NCBI GenBank assembly: GCA_002841765.1
Contig: PHAV01000002.1
Coordinates: forward strand, 1-64,000
Length of the DNA: 64,000 bases
Direction: 5' to 3'
DNA from: Deltaproteobacteria bacterium HGW-Deltaproteobacteria-4
GTDB lineage: Bacteria; Desulfobacterota; Desulfuromonadia; Desulfuromonadales; UBA2197
Shown: piece by piece, positions 1 to 7,750 of the stretch
Layout of the letters: every line of letters begins with the position of its first letter
Numbering within the stretch: position 1 is the first letter of the stretch
Program-made: the position numbers and the translations under genes
The notes under the pieces: model-generated
What the model saw: only the letters and a program-made list of their open reading frames with translations
The model's database searches: none
Told to the model about the DNA's origin: nothing

Positions 1-96
1 TGGAAATCGGCACTCAATCAGTTTACGATCATCTTCGGCGACAGGATGCCGACTTATTAACCGACAAACCCATTTACACAAAATCCTTTACAGGCC
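1..96 (+). mobile_element. Right end of an IS256-family insertion sequence
   Basis: Bases 1-60 read in frame 1 as the last 19 residues of a transposase (W-K-S-A-L-N-Q-F-T-I-I-F-G-D-R-M-P-T-Y, then TAA). This fits the C-terminal signature of IS256/mutator-type transposases (ALNQF...F.DR). About 12 bases later comes TTTACACAAAATCCTTTACAGG (bases 74-95), which resembles the terminal inverted repeats of that family, so the outer edge is near base 96. The rest of the element lies left of the window, so the partner repeat and target duplication cannot be seen. The element ends inside an ATPase gene on the opposite strand. Confidence 0.72.
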
Positions 97-416
97 CGGC
101 CGAGATCAGCAGCATCGGAGTCATAGGTGAAGGTCAGCACGATCGCAATTTTTGGAAGCGCTGTGAGCACTACTTCCGGTGCGACTCCACTTTCTCGCAG
201 CATCTTAGCTTCAACGAACTTGGATCGACTGCCTTCGGAAAAATCCTCAAGGCGAAAGCGAGGAGCATTTGCGCCGATGAAACGGTCGAACACATCGGTT
301 AACGAGGTCTTGCCACTATTGTTTCTGCCGACGATCACCGTCGAGGTCTGTTCCAGCATGATCTCGACATCTTCAAGCAACCGGAAACCTTCAATCTTTA
401 CCTTCTCTATACGCAT
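57..416 (-). pseudogene. OLD-family AAA ATPase, 5' fragment cut by the IS
   Basis: Only the N-terminal ~105 residues remain. They start MRIEKVKIEGFRLLEDVEI and carry a Walker A motif (GRNNSGKTS, about residues 29-37), typical of OLD-family and SMC-like ATPases of the RecF/GajA type. The ATG at 416 has a good ribosome binding site (AAGGAG, 6 bases upstream). After about residue 105 the frame runs into the end of an IS256-type element and stops at 57, so the rest of the ATPase and any nuclease domain are lost or displaced. Relatives occur in defence systems such as Gabija, but the fragment is too short to assign one. It is very probably non-functional. Confidence 0.7.
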
Positions 417-982
417 AATTCTCCTTAAGAGACAGGGATCACCGCCGATCAAGCTATAAAGCAACGCCCAGACCGGTGGGGGCTGGGCTAGGCGCTGCCC
501 CCTGAGGGGGGACTCATTCTGATATGTTAAGCACAACTTCTTACAAAAATCTAACGAAATACCCTGATGGGCTATAATTCTTCCCCCTCACGGCCCTGTT
601 TCCGAAACGAGTTATTTTTTTCGATGTCCTGCAAAATGGTAGAAGCGAGTAATTCAATGCCATCGGGCCTATCATGGACGACCTGGCCTTCTGCTTGCTT
701 CCTGACTCAGCATTTTTGTGTGACTAAGGGGATTTATGTCTTTTTTGTATTAATCATTATGGAAGGATGAATAAGAGGCACAAGGAAGGAAGAGCACCAC
801 GGGCCTAAGTTCTGGCGTCTACTGGAAAAATTGATGCCGGATTATGAGAGTAAAACTTGGTTGGTCAACCTTCGATGCCGATAGAGGCAATAAATGGGTC
901 AAATTCTCATTCTGATTAACATCTTGAGGCGAATCTAAAATTACTCTATGAAAAAGCGTCCCGAAGGAGCGTAGGTCGCTAA
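417..982. other. Intergenic stretch without a convincing gene
   Basis: No open frame here has both a ribosome binding site and a recognisable protein. A GC-rich inverted repeat around 471-515 (GGGGGCTGGGC... / GCTGCCCCCTGAGGGGGG) could be a hairpin. The rest is A+T-rich. The stretch lies between the ATPase start and the end of the amidotransferase gene and may be remnant DNA of the island. Confidence 0.4.
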
Positions 983-1573
983 TCAGGAACAGTGATCATA
1001 TTCAATCAGCCGCTCTACCATTGAAACGAAGACTCTGCTCGCAGCCGCAAATGCCCCTCCCCCAAGTTCTGGATGAAATTGCACTCCATAAATTAGGCGA
1101 TTATTCACCTTAATAATTTCACAACCATCAACTGACCATGCAAGACCCTTGAGGCTTCCTGAAATGCGTCTCAAGGCATAAAGATGCTCACCAAACGCAT
1201 CAAAATCGGTTGCGCCATCAATACAATGGTCTGTATCCACCCATTGCACACGTACAGCACCAAATTTTTTTCGATCTAATTTCTCCAAATGACCTCCATA
1301 AGCATGCGCTATAACTTGAAAACCGTAACATATACCAATGACAGGTATTGTGGCACAACTCACAAGCGCCAATTCGCCTTGATTTTTCACTACACTGATA
1401 GGACGCCCCGGACTCAGTATAACTAGAGAATAGCCGCCAACATCAAGGGCGCCTGACAGAACACGACCACATTCAGTCCAATGTTTTATATCAACATCAT
1501 ACAAATTCAGCTTATCAATAATCAATTTGAGCGAATCACAATCATTATCAATGACCAATATGCGACGGCGCAC
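983..1573 (-). CDS. Class I glutamine amidotransferase domain protein
   Basis: Stand-alone class I (triad) glutamine amidotransferase, about 196 residues from the GTG at 1573. The nucleophile Cys is in GICYGFQ and the His-Glu pair in GVQFHPE, so the ammonia-releasing triad is intact. The family (TrpG, GuaA, HisH type) hydrolyses glutamine and passes ammonia to a partner enzyme. I chose the GTG at 1573 because a strong site (GAGAGGAAAGG) precedes it. An upstream TTG at 1636 would overlap the stop of the peptide synthetase gene (TTGA) and add 21 residues. Coupling to that synthetase suggests that ammonia or glutamine is used together with its product. No trp, gua, his or pab genes are nearby, so the usual partners are ruled out locally. 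The acceptor is unknown. Confidence 0.8.
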   Translation of the reverse strand: MRRRILVIDNDCDSLKLIIDKLNLYDVDIKHWTECGRVLSGALDVGGYSLVILSPGRPISVVKNQGELALVSCATIPVIGICYGFQVIAHAYGGHLEKLDRKKFGAVRVQWVDTDHCIDGATDFDAFGEHLYALRRISGSLKGLAWSVDGCEIIKVNNRLIYGVQFHPELGGGAFAAASRVFVSMVERLIEYDHCS

Positions 1574-1632
1574 AGAAGTTTTCCCTTTCCTCTCGCCAGA
1601 ACAATGATGGGAATACACAAAATCAGTGTCTA

Positions 1633-4425
1633 TCAAAGCCTATCTTTCAAGAAATCATCGACAATCTTCGCTAGAAGCTCGACCCGTCCCTCCTCCCATA
1701 TGGAGAAATGATCTCCTGGTGTATCGGCAAAAACAGCACTTCCGCTGAAAAATTTTGCCCAATCTTTCTGCATTGAGGCGGGCTCATCCTTTGCGCTAAT
1801 GAAGAGCATATCCGCACTCAAATTGTAAGTGTGCTGAGAGGGAGTGTACAATGCCTGAGCATCTGCGTCTGATCGCAACACATTGACATATCTAAGTAAT
1901 TCTTCGAGTTCCATGTCGTCCCTAAATCGGGGGATAGCTCTCTTTCTGTCTTCTGGGAGCAAATTGATCAGATTTCTTGTCACAGATGTACGTACATCTT
2001 CACCCTCATGATTAAGGCGTGAAATGAACCATGCCCAAAGTCTATTTATATCTTGTGGCGAGTGGTTTCTTATCAGATCGTCGTATTGAGACCCCAGCAG
2101 CCTCCGAATTAGCGTAATTTCCGATTCAACAGAAAATCGCTCATCGTCACGGCGAGACACTTCGGGATCAAGAAGTGAGTAGTCCCGAACCATAGCGTTT
2201 CGATTATCGACCGTTCTCGTCGGCGGCATCGCATTGACAAGAATCAATGCTGTAGGTTGCAGTCCCTTGCGCTCCATTTGAGCTGCAATCTCAAATGCTC
2301 TTGTTGCCCCAAAACACCAACCAAGTATTACCGTTGGGCCTCCTCTACACTCTTCCTCAATTCCATTCAGATATTGTGCAGCCACGTCACTGATGGGAGC
2401 GTTCCGTGGAGCGATGGTTTTGTGTGACGTAGAGATGCCCCAGCACGTAACATCAGCCTGTAGAACCTCTGCAAATTGACGATAGGACGCGATTTCGCCA
2501 GCGCCGGCATGCACCGCGAACAAGCACCCTCTTCCCCGAGTGCCTTTGCGCATGAGAACAAGCGGATTGCTGCGCTGGCCCCGCGCTCCACGTCCGACCG
2601 TTAAGTGCTCTGCAATTTTTGCTAACTGCCTAACAGTACGATGACGGTAGACGTCTTCAGGGGTAACGAATATCTCGTGGCTCTGCTGAAGCTCAACGAC
2701 AGCCCTAAATACATCAAGAGAGTCCCCTCCTAACGCAAAAAAATCATCACACACACCTACAAGATCACACCTTAATATGCTACGGAAGACACGGACCATA
2801 ACCTCCTCCATTGCGCCTTCCGGGCATGAGTTGTGTGAAAAGTTCTCCAGCCTCTCTTTAATTATTGTATCAACATTTTCTGCCAACTTCAGCCTGTCAA
2901 TCTTTCCAGAATCTGTTTTTGGAAGAGACTGCATTCTGAGGAAGTGCGCAGGAAGGCTGTGCAGCGGCAGGTAGTCAATAATGAAGGTAACAATATCCTC
3001 ATCGTTAGTCCGATCCGATTGTAAATCAAAAAGCAGGCAAGCCGCGAGTGAAGGCGAGTCACCTCCATTAACTAAAACAACAGCACACTCTATAACGCCA
3101 GAAATACGGCGCAAAATGCTTTCAATCTCACCCAATTCTATTCTAACGCCATTTATTTTAATTTGAGTATCTGATCGACCGACAAATTCGAAGCAGCCGT
3201 CTGGCCACCTCCGACCTAAGTCGCCGCTTCTATAGACTCTACCGCTTTGGGTTCGAGGATCTACGGTAAAAGACCTTGCCGTCTTCTCAGGGTCGTTGAG
3301 ATATCCGAGCGCCAAGTAGTCGCTCTTGTACACAAGCTCTCCCAATGTACCGTCAGATACTGGAACCCCATTTGTATCAATCACGATCACATCAGTGTGG
3401 GACACAGGATAACCTACCGGAACATATCTAGATATTAGATCTACATCTGTATTTTTATCCGCAACATACTGAAGCGTTACCGTTGATTCAGTCGGCCCAA
3501 GGCCGTTAATAAAGCGACAATGCTCTGGAAAATGAGACTTGTATGCACTGACGTCAGTTGGACAAACTGGCTCCCCACCCAAAACGACTAGCCGGACTGT
3601 TTCAAGAATTTCTTTTTCTGACAGTTGACCAATCAACCTCCTAAATAAAGTTGGGACAGAATGATAAATTGTTATCTTATTATTTTTTATAAATTCATCA
3701 ATACCGAAGCCATCACTAGCGTACATATCAAACGGATATAGCGCCGCACCGTTCATCAGCGCACCAAGTACGTCCATTATAGCTGCATCAAAGCAAAATT
3801 TAGAAAACATACTCAGCCTATCAGCGGGATTAATTCTAAGACTTTCCGTATACACTTGATTAAAGTGGAGAGCATTCTTATGGCTTTGAATTACTCCTTT
3901 TGGTATTCCTGTGGAGCCAGATGTATATAGGATGTAAGCTGGAGAGGTGGGGGGGGGCGCAGGGAGGGGGAAAGGTTGGTAGTTATTTTTGGATGCCAAA
4001 TCGTCAACCACAATAACCTTGGTTGGCGTCGCAGCAGAAAGACGCTCTGCAAGTGGGCGGTTTGACGAGTCTGTAAAAATAATTGACGCCGCCGAATCTA
4101 TTAAAATAGAACGGAGGCGATTGAATGGGTACGCCGGATCAACGGGCACGTAAGCATAGCCAGCCTTAAGCGCTGACAGTATACCTTCAATCATTGAATG
4201 GTTATGCGAGAACAAGAGGCAGCAAGTTGAGAAACCCATTACTGTCTGAAGCGGCGGACCAGGAATGCTGCTAACAATTTCATTAACTCTGTGGCTGAGT
4301 GCCTCATAAGAGACACTGTGAGAACTCGTCACGACGGCAAGATTTTGTGGAAACATCTCAACAACCTGCTCGAACCTAGCAATGATGGTTTGGTTGATAG
4401 CACTCCTGTGATTTTTCACGACCAT
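1633..4425 (-). CDS. Stand-alone A-T-TE peptide synthetase with Cys thioesterase
   Basis: A 930-residue single-module NRPS without a condensation domain. Adenylation domain about residues 10-520: YILYTSGSTGIPKG (A3), NGLGPTEST (A5), YRSGDLGRRWPDG (A7) and the A10 Lys508 in PKTDSGKIDR. Thiolation domain about 535-605, with the phosphopantetheine Ser569 in LGGDSL. Thioesterase about 620-925. Asp213 (CFDAAIMD) matches the Asp that holds the alpha-amino group of amino acid substrates; by hand alignment the specificity positions read about D-A-M-H-V-G-G-V-T, which I cannot assign to a substrate. The thioesterase nucleophile motif is GWCFG, so Cys704 replaces the usual Ser; a GDH motif near residue 906 supplies His. 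Thioesterases with Cys are known in beta-lactone and beta-lactam forming NRPSs (ObiF, SulM). The gene overlaps the amidotransferase reading frame. A GTG at 4419 is an alternative start with better spacing from its GGGGG site. Confidence 0.85.
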   Translation of the reverse strand: MVVKNHRSAINQTIIARFEQVVEMFPQNLAVVTSSHSVSYEALSHRVNEIVSSIPGPPLQTVMGFSTCCLLFSHNHSMIEGILSALKAGYAYVPVDPAYPFNRLRSILIDSAASIIFTDSSNRPLAERLSAATPTKVIVVDDLASKNNYQPFPLPAPPPTSPAYILYTSGSTGIPKGVIQSHKNALHFNQVYTESLRINPADRLSMFSKFCFDAAIMDVLGALMNGAALYPFDMYASDGFGIDEFIKNNKITIYHSVPTLFRRLIGQLSEKEILETVRLVVLGGEPVCPTDVSAYKSHFPEHCRFINGLGPTESTVTLQYVADKNTDVDLISRYVPVGYPVSHTDVIVIDTNGVPVSDGTLGELVYKSDYLALGYLNDPEKTARSFTVDPRTQSGRVYRSGDLGRRWPDGCFEFVGRSDTQIKINGVRIELGEIESILRRISGVIECAVVLVNGGDSPSLAACLLFDLQSDRTNDEDIVTFIIDYLPLHSLPAHFLRMQSLPKTDSGKIDRLKLAENVDTIIKERLENFSHNSCPEGAMEEVMVRVFRSILRCDLVGVCDDFFALGGDSLDVFRAVVELQQSHEIFVTPEDVYRHRTVRQLAKIAEHLTVGRGARGQRSNPLVLMRKGTRGRGCLFAVHAGAGEIASYRQFAEVLQADVTCWGISTSHKTIAPRNAPISDVAAQYLNGIEEECRGGPTVILGWCFGATRAFEIAAQMERKGLQPTALILVNAMPPTRTVDNRNAMVRDYSLLDPEVSRRDDERFSVESEITLIRRLLGSQYDDLIRNHSPQDINRLWAWFISRLNHEGEDVRTSVTRNLINLLPEDRKRAIPRFRDDMELEELLRYVNVLRSDADAQALYTPSQHTYNLSADMLFISAKDEPASMQKDWAKFFSGSAVFADTPGDHFSIWEEGRVELLAKIVDDFLKDRL

Positions 4426-4540
4426 TCCCCCACTTTCTGACCTGATTTTTCAGAAGCATTCACCCACCCAGGCAGGATTATTCACCCGGCGCTCTGTTCA
4501 ACGGTGCGGGGCGCTCTCGAATGCGGACCGAGTGGTGACG

Positions 4541-4559
4541 TGAAAAACCCGGTTTTTCA
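4541..4559. repeat. Perfect inverted repeat, possible weak terminator
   Basis: TGAAAAACC-C-GGTTTTTCA, with 9-base arms and one central base. It lies between the 237-aa gene and the synthetase gene, both on the minus strand. It could be a weak transcription stop or an operator. A small minus-strand frame covering it (4498-4680) shows no protein signature. Confidence 0.35.
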
Positions 4560-4621
4560 GGTAATCCATGATCACTTTTCGGTCCTCCATGTTTCTTTTT
4601 TCGATAATCATCTTATTCACG

Positions 4622-5335
4622 CTAACGGTTAGGGGTTTGCTGCTTGACGGCACCACCCCGTTTTTCGGCCTTCTGCACATCCAGATCGTAACCGATTTGC
4701 CAAAAATACATGTCTACTAGCTTCATCATTGGGTAGCGGAAGCCGGTAACATCTTGAATTTCCTTTTGTACCTCCGAAAGCTCGTCAAAATTAGAGGCGC
4801 AAAAGTCACTAATCCGCTGAATGAACTGCTGGTTTAGGTAGGAAAACGGAAGGCTACTCTTCTTAAAACCATCAATAAAGAAACGATCACAGGCCGGCAG
4901 ACAGCCAAATGTCCCGAGAATTATTTTAGTCACAAGTGTATCAGTAGGCTGTTGGGAGCCTTCCTTCACAAAAGGTTTATAAGTCGCTCTAATTGCGTTT
5001 ATGGCATCCATTATAAGCGGTCTAAGGTTCGTGTCGTCATATCCAGTACCATATTCATGTTCCCATAGTGGCTTGAATCTATCCTCCGCAAGCAGATCTA
5101 TTACCCCACGATGGACTGTGTACGCGTGTTGCAGGAGAAAACTCGAACCTCGATACATCCCCCAGCTTGCCAAATAGAAACCTAGTTGCAGAGCGGCATG
5201 ATCCCGCTCGCAGTCTATGTTTTCGGGGGCAAGTTGTCTGAAATAATTATAGCAATACTCCCATGAGCGATATCGATGGTGTAGATCCTCTCTGAGGGGT
5301 AGATGAAAAGAGCCTATTGTGGATTTGATTTTCAT
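4622..5335 (-). CDS. Conserved-looking protein of unknown function
   Basis: A 237-residue soluble protein that I do not recognise. It has no signal peptide. One hydrophobic stretch, LQLGFYLASWGMYRGSSFLL (about residues 50-70), looks more like a buried helix than a membrane span. The protein is rich in aromatic residues and helical in appearance, with a motif-like HEYGTGYDD around 90-100. No catalytic signature is visible. The ATG at 5335 has a close AGGACG site. It follows cap3 in the same direction after 168 bases that hold a possible 40-aa frame, so it may be an accessory gene of the CBASS operon or a separate island gene. It is well separated (196 bases) from the synthetase gene. Confidence 0.7.
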   Translation of the reverse strand: MKIKSTIGSFHLPLREDLHHRYRSWEYCYNYFRQLAPENIDCERDHAALQLGFYLASWGMYRGSSFLLQHAYTVHRGVIDLLAEDRFKPLWEHEYGTGYDDTNLRPLIMDAINAIRATYKPFVKEGSQQPTDTLVTKIILGTFGCLPACDRFFIDGFKKSSLPFSYLNQQFIQRISDFCASNFDELSEVQKEIQDVTGFRYPMMKLVDMYFWQIGYDLDVQKAEKRGGAVKQQTPNR

Positions 5336-5343
5336 GTTTCGTC

Positions 5344-5466
5344 CTATTTTGCCGAACGCCCAAAGCCTGACCTGCTGTTTGTCAGGCCGGTCTTGGCGCA
5401 GGCTTTAAAACCTTTCGCAAAAGAGGCTACTTCTAGTTGCAAATATTCTTCATCAGATAATTTCAT
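5344..5466 (-). CDS. Possible 40-aa small protein
   Basis: ATG at 5466, stop TAG at 5344, encoding MKLSDEEYLQLEVASF followed by AKGFKACAKTGLTNSRSGFGRSAK in a second half that is basic. It fills most of the gap between cap3 and the 237-aa gene, and its stop sits inside the ribosome binding region of that gene, as in translational coupling. Its own ribosome binding site is weak (GGGACG, 8-9 bases upstream). I recognise no family. It may be a real small protein, a leader peptide or chance. Confidence 0.35.
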   Translation of the reverse strand: MKLSDEEYLQLEVASFAKGFKACAKTGLTNSRSGFGRSAK

Positions 5467-5503
5467 ATGTAGTCGTCCCAGAAATAATGTAACTCAATTT
5501 TCA

Positions 5504-5968
5504 CTACTCTTCTTGGATCACGACCCCATCGAAAGGTGCTTTGTTCGGTCTGTATACTGTGACATTGCCAAGAAGTTGTTTATTATTGGTAAGTTTCACA
5601 AGGAGAAGCACGACGAAACGTGCTCCGAACTGAGGATCTGCCACCATATCATTCATTGTTGCGTGGTCCTGTCCGCTTGGCGACAGAGCAAATGAGTGGT
5701 GAGAGTGCCATTCGCCTAAATAATTGTACCTTGTATAGTCGTGAGTGGTGGAATCAAAGAATGCCCGTAAGGGGGCAATAATCTCTTCAACGATTCTTAT
5801 AAACGCAGAAAATGTACCCATTTTCCGCTGTATAGTCACCTCTTTAACACTGAAGGTGTCGAGCCCGACGTGTTCTCCCATCAAGATGCCACCAATCTCA
5901 CGTGGCCCAGCTTTCTCCAAGGCTTCGATCAACTGAGAGACGATTTTATGTGGCACTAGTAGTTGCAT
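5504..5968 (-). CDS. cap3: CBASS Cap3, JAMM/JAB deconjugating peptidase
   Basis: A 154-residue JAB1/MPN metalloprotease. The JAMM zinc site is complete: Glu24 (REIGGILMGE), His88 and His90 (GEWHSHH), Ser98 and Asp101 (SPSGQD). In type II CBASS, Cap3 cleaves the bond that Cap2 makes between the CD-NTase C-terminus and its target, which limits or resets the system. The start chosen is the ATG at 5968 (AAAGG, 6 bases upstream), which overlaps the end of cap2 by 23 bases and gives the normal family length. The open frame runs further upstream to 6124, but those residues would be read inside cap2 and look random. It is the last clear member of the CBASS operon. Confidence 0.88.
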   Translation of the reverse strand: MQLLVPHKIVSQLIEALEKAGPREIGGILMGEHVGLDTFSVKEVTIQRKMGTFSAFIRIVEEIIAPLRAFFDSTTHDYTRYNYLGEWHSHHSFALSPSGQDHATMNDMVADPQFGARFVVLLLVKLTNNKQLLGNVTVYRPNKAPFDGVVIQEE

Positions 5969-7736
5969 TGTCGTGCCTTTCAAAGAGCCCTTGCAGGAAT
6001 GCGACATCTTCAAGCCCAAGCTCTGAATTCTTGTCATCATCCCATCCAGCCACTGTATATGACTCCATAGAAATTGGAATTGTGTCGAATGGGGCTTCGA
6101 AGACCCACTCTTTTGCCAATCCAATCATGTACATCGAATATGGAAATTTTGAGCTCTCATATGGGGTAAAGCAGTCAGGGACAAAGCGAGCTGCGTGATG
6201 CGAGATGATGGCGATATCGGCATCTGAGGCTATAAGCACTTCCCCTTTTTCGTTTTCTGCCTCGTAGTTTTCTGGAGTTGGCCCAAAAGCAATGCAAGGA
6301 TTATCGGTACAGTAGCTGAGGTAGGCTCCTCGCATGTCTTGAGGAGTTGGATCTATTCTTGGTCGGCTCCGCGCGATCATCCCCCCCATTCCACCACCGA
6401 ACACTTCCATCCACACCATGGGACGGCAGGCGGTCCTGGCGACTGCCGCCAAGAGGTTGAATACCCTTGGGCTCGCTGTCGCATCGATGATTAAGTCACA
6501 TGTAGCTAAGCGGTTAAGAACTCCATTGACAGCGGCGTTAGATTCTTGTCCTGAGATGTGCAGTTGGGAGGTCTCAATGTGAGCGCTGGGTTCAACCAGG
6601 CTAAGGGCAACCGTCATTGCGTCTACCTTATGCTGAACCACCCCCTGCCAGTCCAATGCATGCCGCTGGAGATTTTCCGGCAACAGAATGTCATGGTCAA
6701 CTAAATAGAAATTTCGAACGCCCATACGTACTAGGCTCATGGCCATTTTGCTGCCAGCCGAGCCCAACCCCACGATACCAATTGTCTTGTCTTTCAAATC
6801 ATCCCAGTCGGGAGAACGAACCTGAACGGAAGTGGCTTCAGAATGCACCTTTGAAAACGCTATGACCTTATCTCCTGACAGCACGATGAAGAGGTGCAAT
6901 TGTCCTGCTCCATCCATGATCAGTACACCAGCTATGCTCTTATTGAAACCATCCACAGGTGAAGTGCCATCTGTGGCGAGGAACTTTACCTCTTCCATAT
7001 CGACTAGAAGAGCTCGAAGTTCTTCCAGCTTGCTTAGCTGACCAATGGTCTTTTCATCAACGTCAGTTTTGAACCAGACACCGGAATAAAGATCTTTGTC
7101 TTCCGCTCCCGGCAAAGTCGTTGGGATCTGTTCATCCTTCCAGGTGCTGCCTCCAATCAGCATGGCTTCGTGGATTAGTGCTACCCAGCTCTTACTCATC
7201 CTGAATGAAAATTTAAAGCTCCCTATTGCACGTTCAGGCTGTGAAACAAAATAATCGGTGAGAGCCTTACTCGCATACCACCTCATTAGTTTTGAACGCA
7301 ACTCTTGACCCACGGTCAGAAAGTGACGCGTTGATGCTAGCACTGGTACCTCAGGGCGATCTTCTCCAAGGGGGTTCTCAATGTCGAACAACCTGTGTGC
7401 GCTTTCCAACATCTGAACTGCGGTGATATCTCGATGCCAATTATCTGGACCCCACTCTAGGCAGAGTGGGCCATCTGCCCCACCATACTGATGGCCGGAA
7501 ACCCGGTGCTGCATGTTCAAGGGGCGAACAACAGCGGGAGCATCGGGGTATAGGGTGGGAAAGGAAACTCGAACTTCGTAATCATGCCCATGTGCACGAA
7601 TGACTGCGTCGAGGCAGAGCTCACCGTCTATCCGCCAATCAATGCCAACAAGCCACCCTGCCGAGCACGACAGCTCATCTATAGCCGTGCGCTCCAACTG
7701 GAGTCTTTCTGGATCTCTCAAAAACCATGGCATCAT
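5946..7736 (-). CDS. cap2: CBASS Cap2, E2-E1 ubiquitin-transferase-like ligase
   Basis: A 596-residue fusion of an E2-like and an E1-like (ThiF) domain, the Cap2 architecture of full type II CBASS. The E2 part is at the N-terminus with the probable catalytic Cys92 in DGPLCLEWGPDNW. The E1 part begins near residue 315 with the nucleotide-binding KTIGIVGLGSAGSKMA and the acidic LVDHD strand, then ENLQRH as in ThiF/E1 enzymes. Cap2 activates the C-terminus of the CD-NTase with ATP and links it to an unknown cell target, priming the enzyme before infection. The upstream CD-NTase ends in ...KPAGFA, a flexible tail with a small last residue as expected for a Cap2 substrate. The start lies 14 bases after the CD-NTase stop, and the end overlaps cap3. 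Confidence 0.9.
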   Translation of the reverse strand: MMPWFLRDPERLQLERTAIDELSCSAGWLVGIDWRIDGELCLDAVIRAHGHDYEVRVSFPTLYPDAPAVVRPLNMQHRVSGHQYGGADGPLCLEWGPDNWHRDITAVQMLESAHRLFDIENPLGEDRPEVPVLASTRHFLTVGQELRSKLMRWYASKALTDYFVSQPERAIGSFKFSFRMSKSWVALIHEAMLIGGSTWKDEQIPTTLPGAEDKDLYSGVWFKTDVDEKTIGQLSKLEELRALLVDMEEVKFLATDGTSPVDGFNKSIAGVLIMDGAGQLHLFIVLSGDKVIAFSKVHSEATSVQVRSPDWDDLKDKTIGIVGLGSAGSKMAMSLVRMGVRNFYLVDHDILLPENLQRHALDWQGVVQHKVDAMTVALSLVEPSAHIETSQLHISGQESNAAVNGVLNRLATCDLIIDATASPRVFNLLAAVARTACRPMVWMEVFGGGMGGMIARSRPRIDPTPQDMRGAYLSYCTDNPCIAFGPTPENYEAENEKGEVLIASDADIAIISHHAARFVPDCFTPYESSKFPYSMYMIGLAKEWVFEAPFDTIPISMESYTVAGWDDDKNSELGLEDVAFLQGLFERHDNATTSAT

Positions 7737-7750
7737 ATATGTTCACCGAG

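Noticed and set aside
4498-4680. 60-aa frame between the synthetase and the 237-aa gene (minus strand)
   Set aside because: No recognisable domain, no good ribosome binding site, and it overlaps the end of the 237-aa gene.
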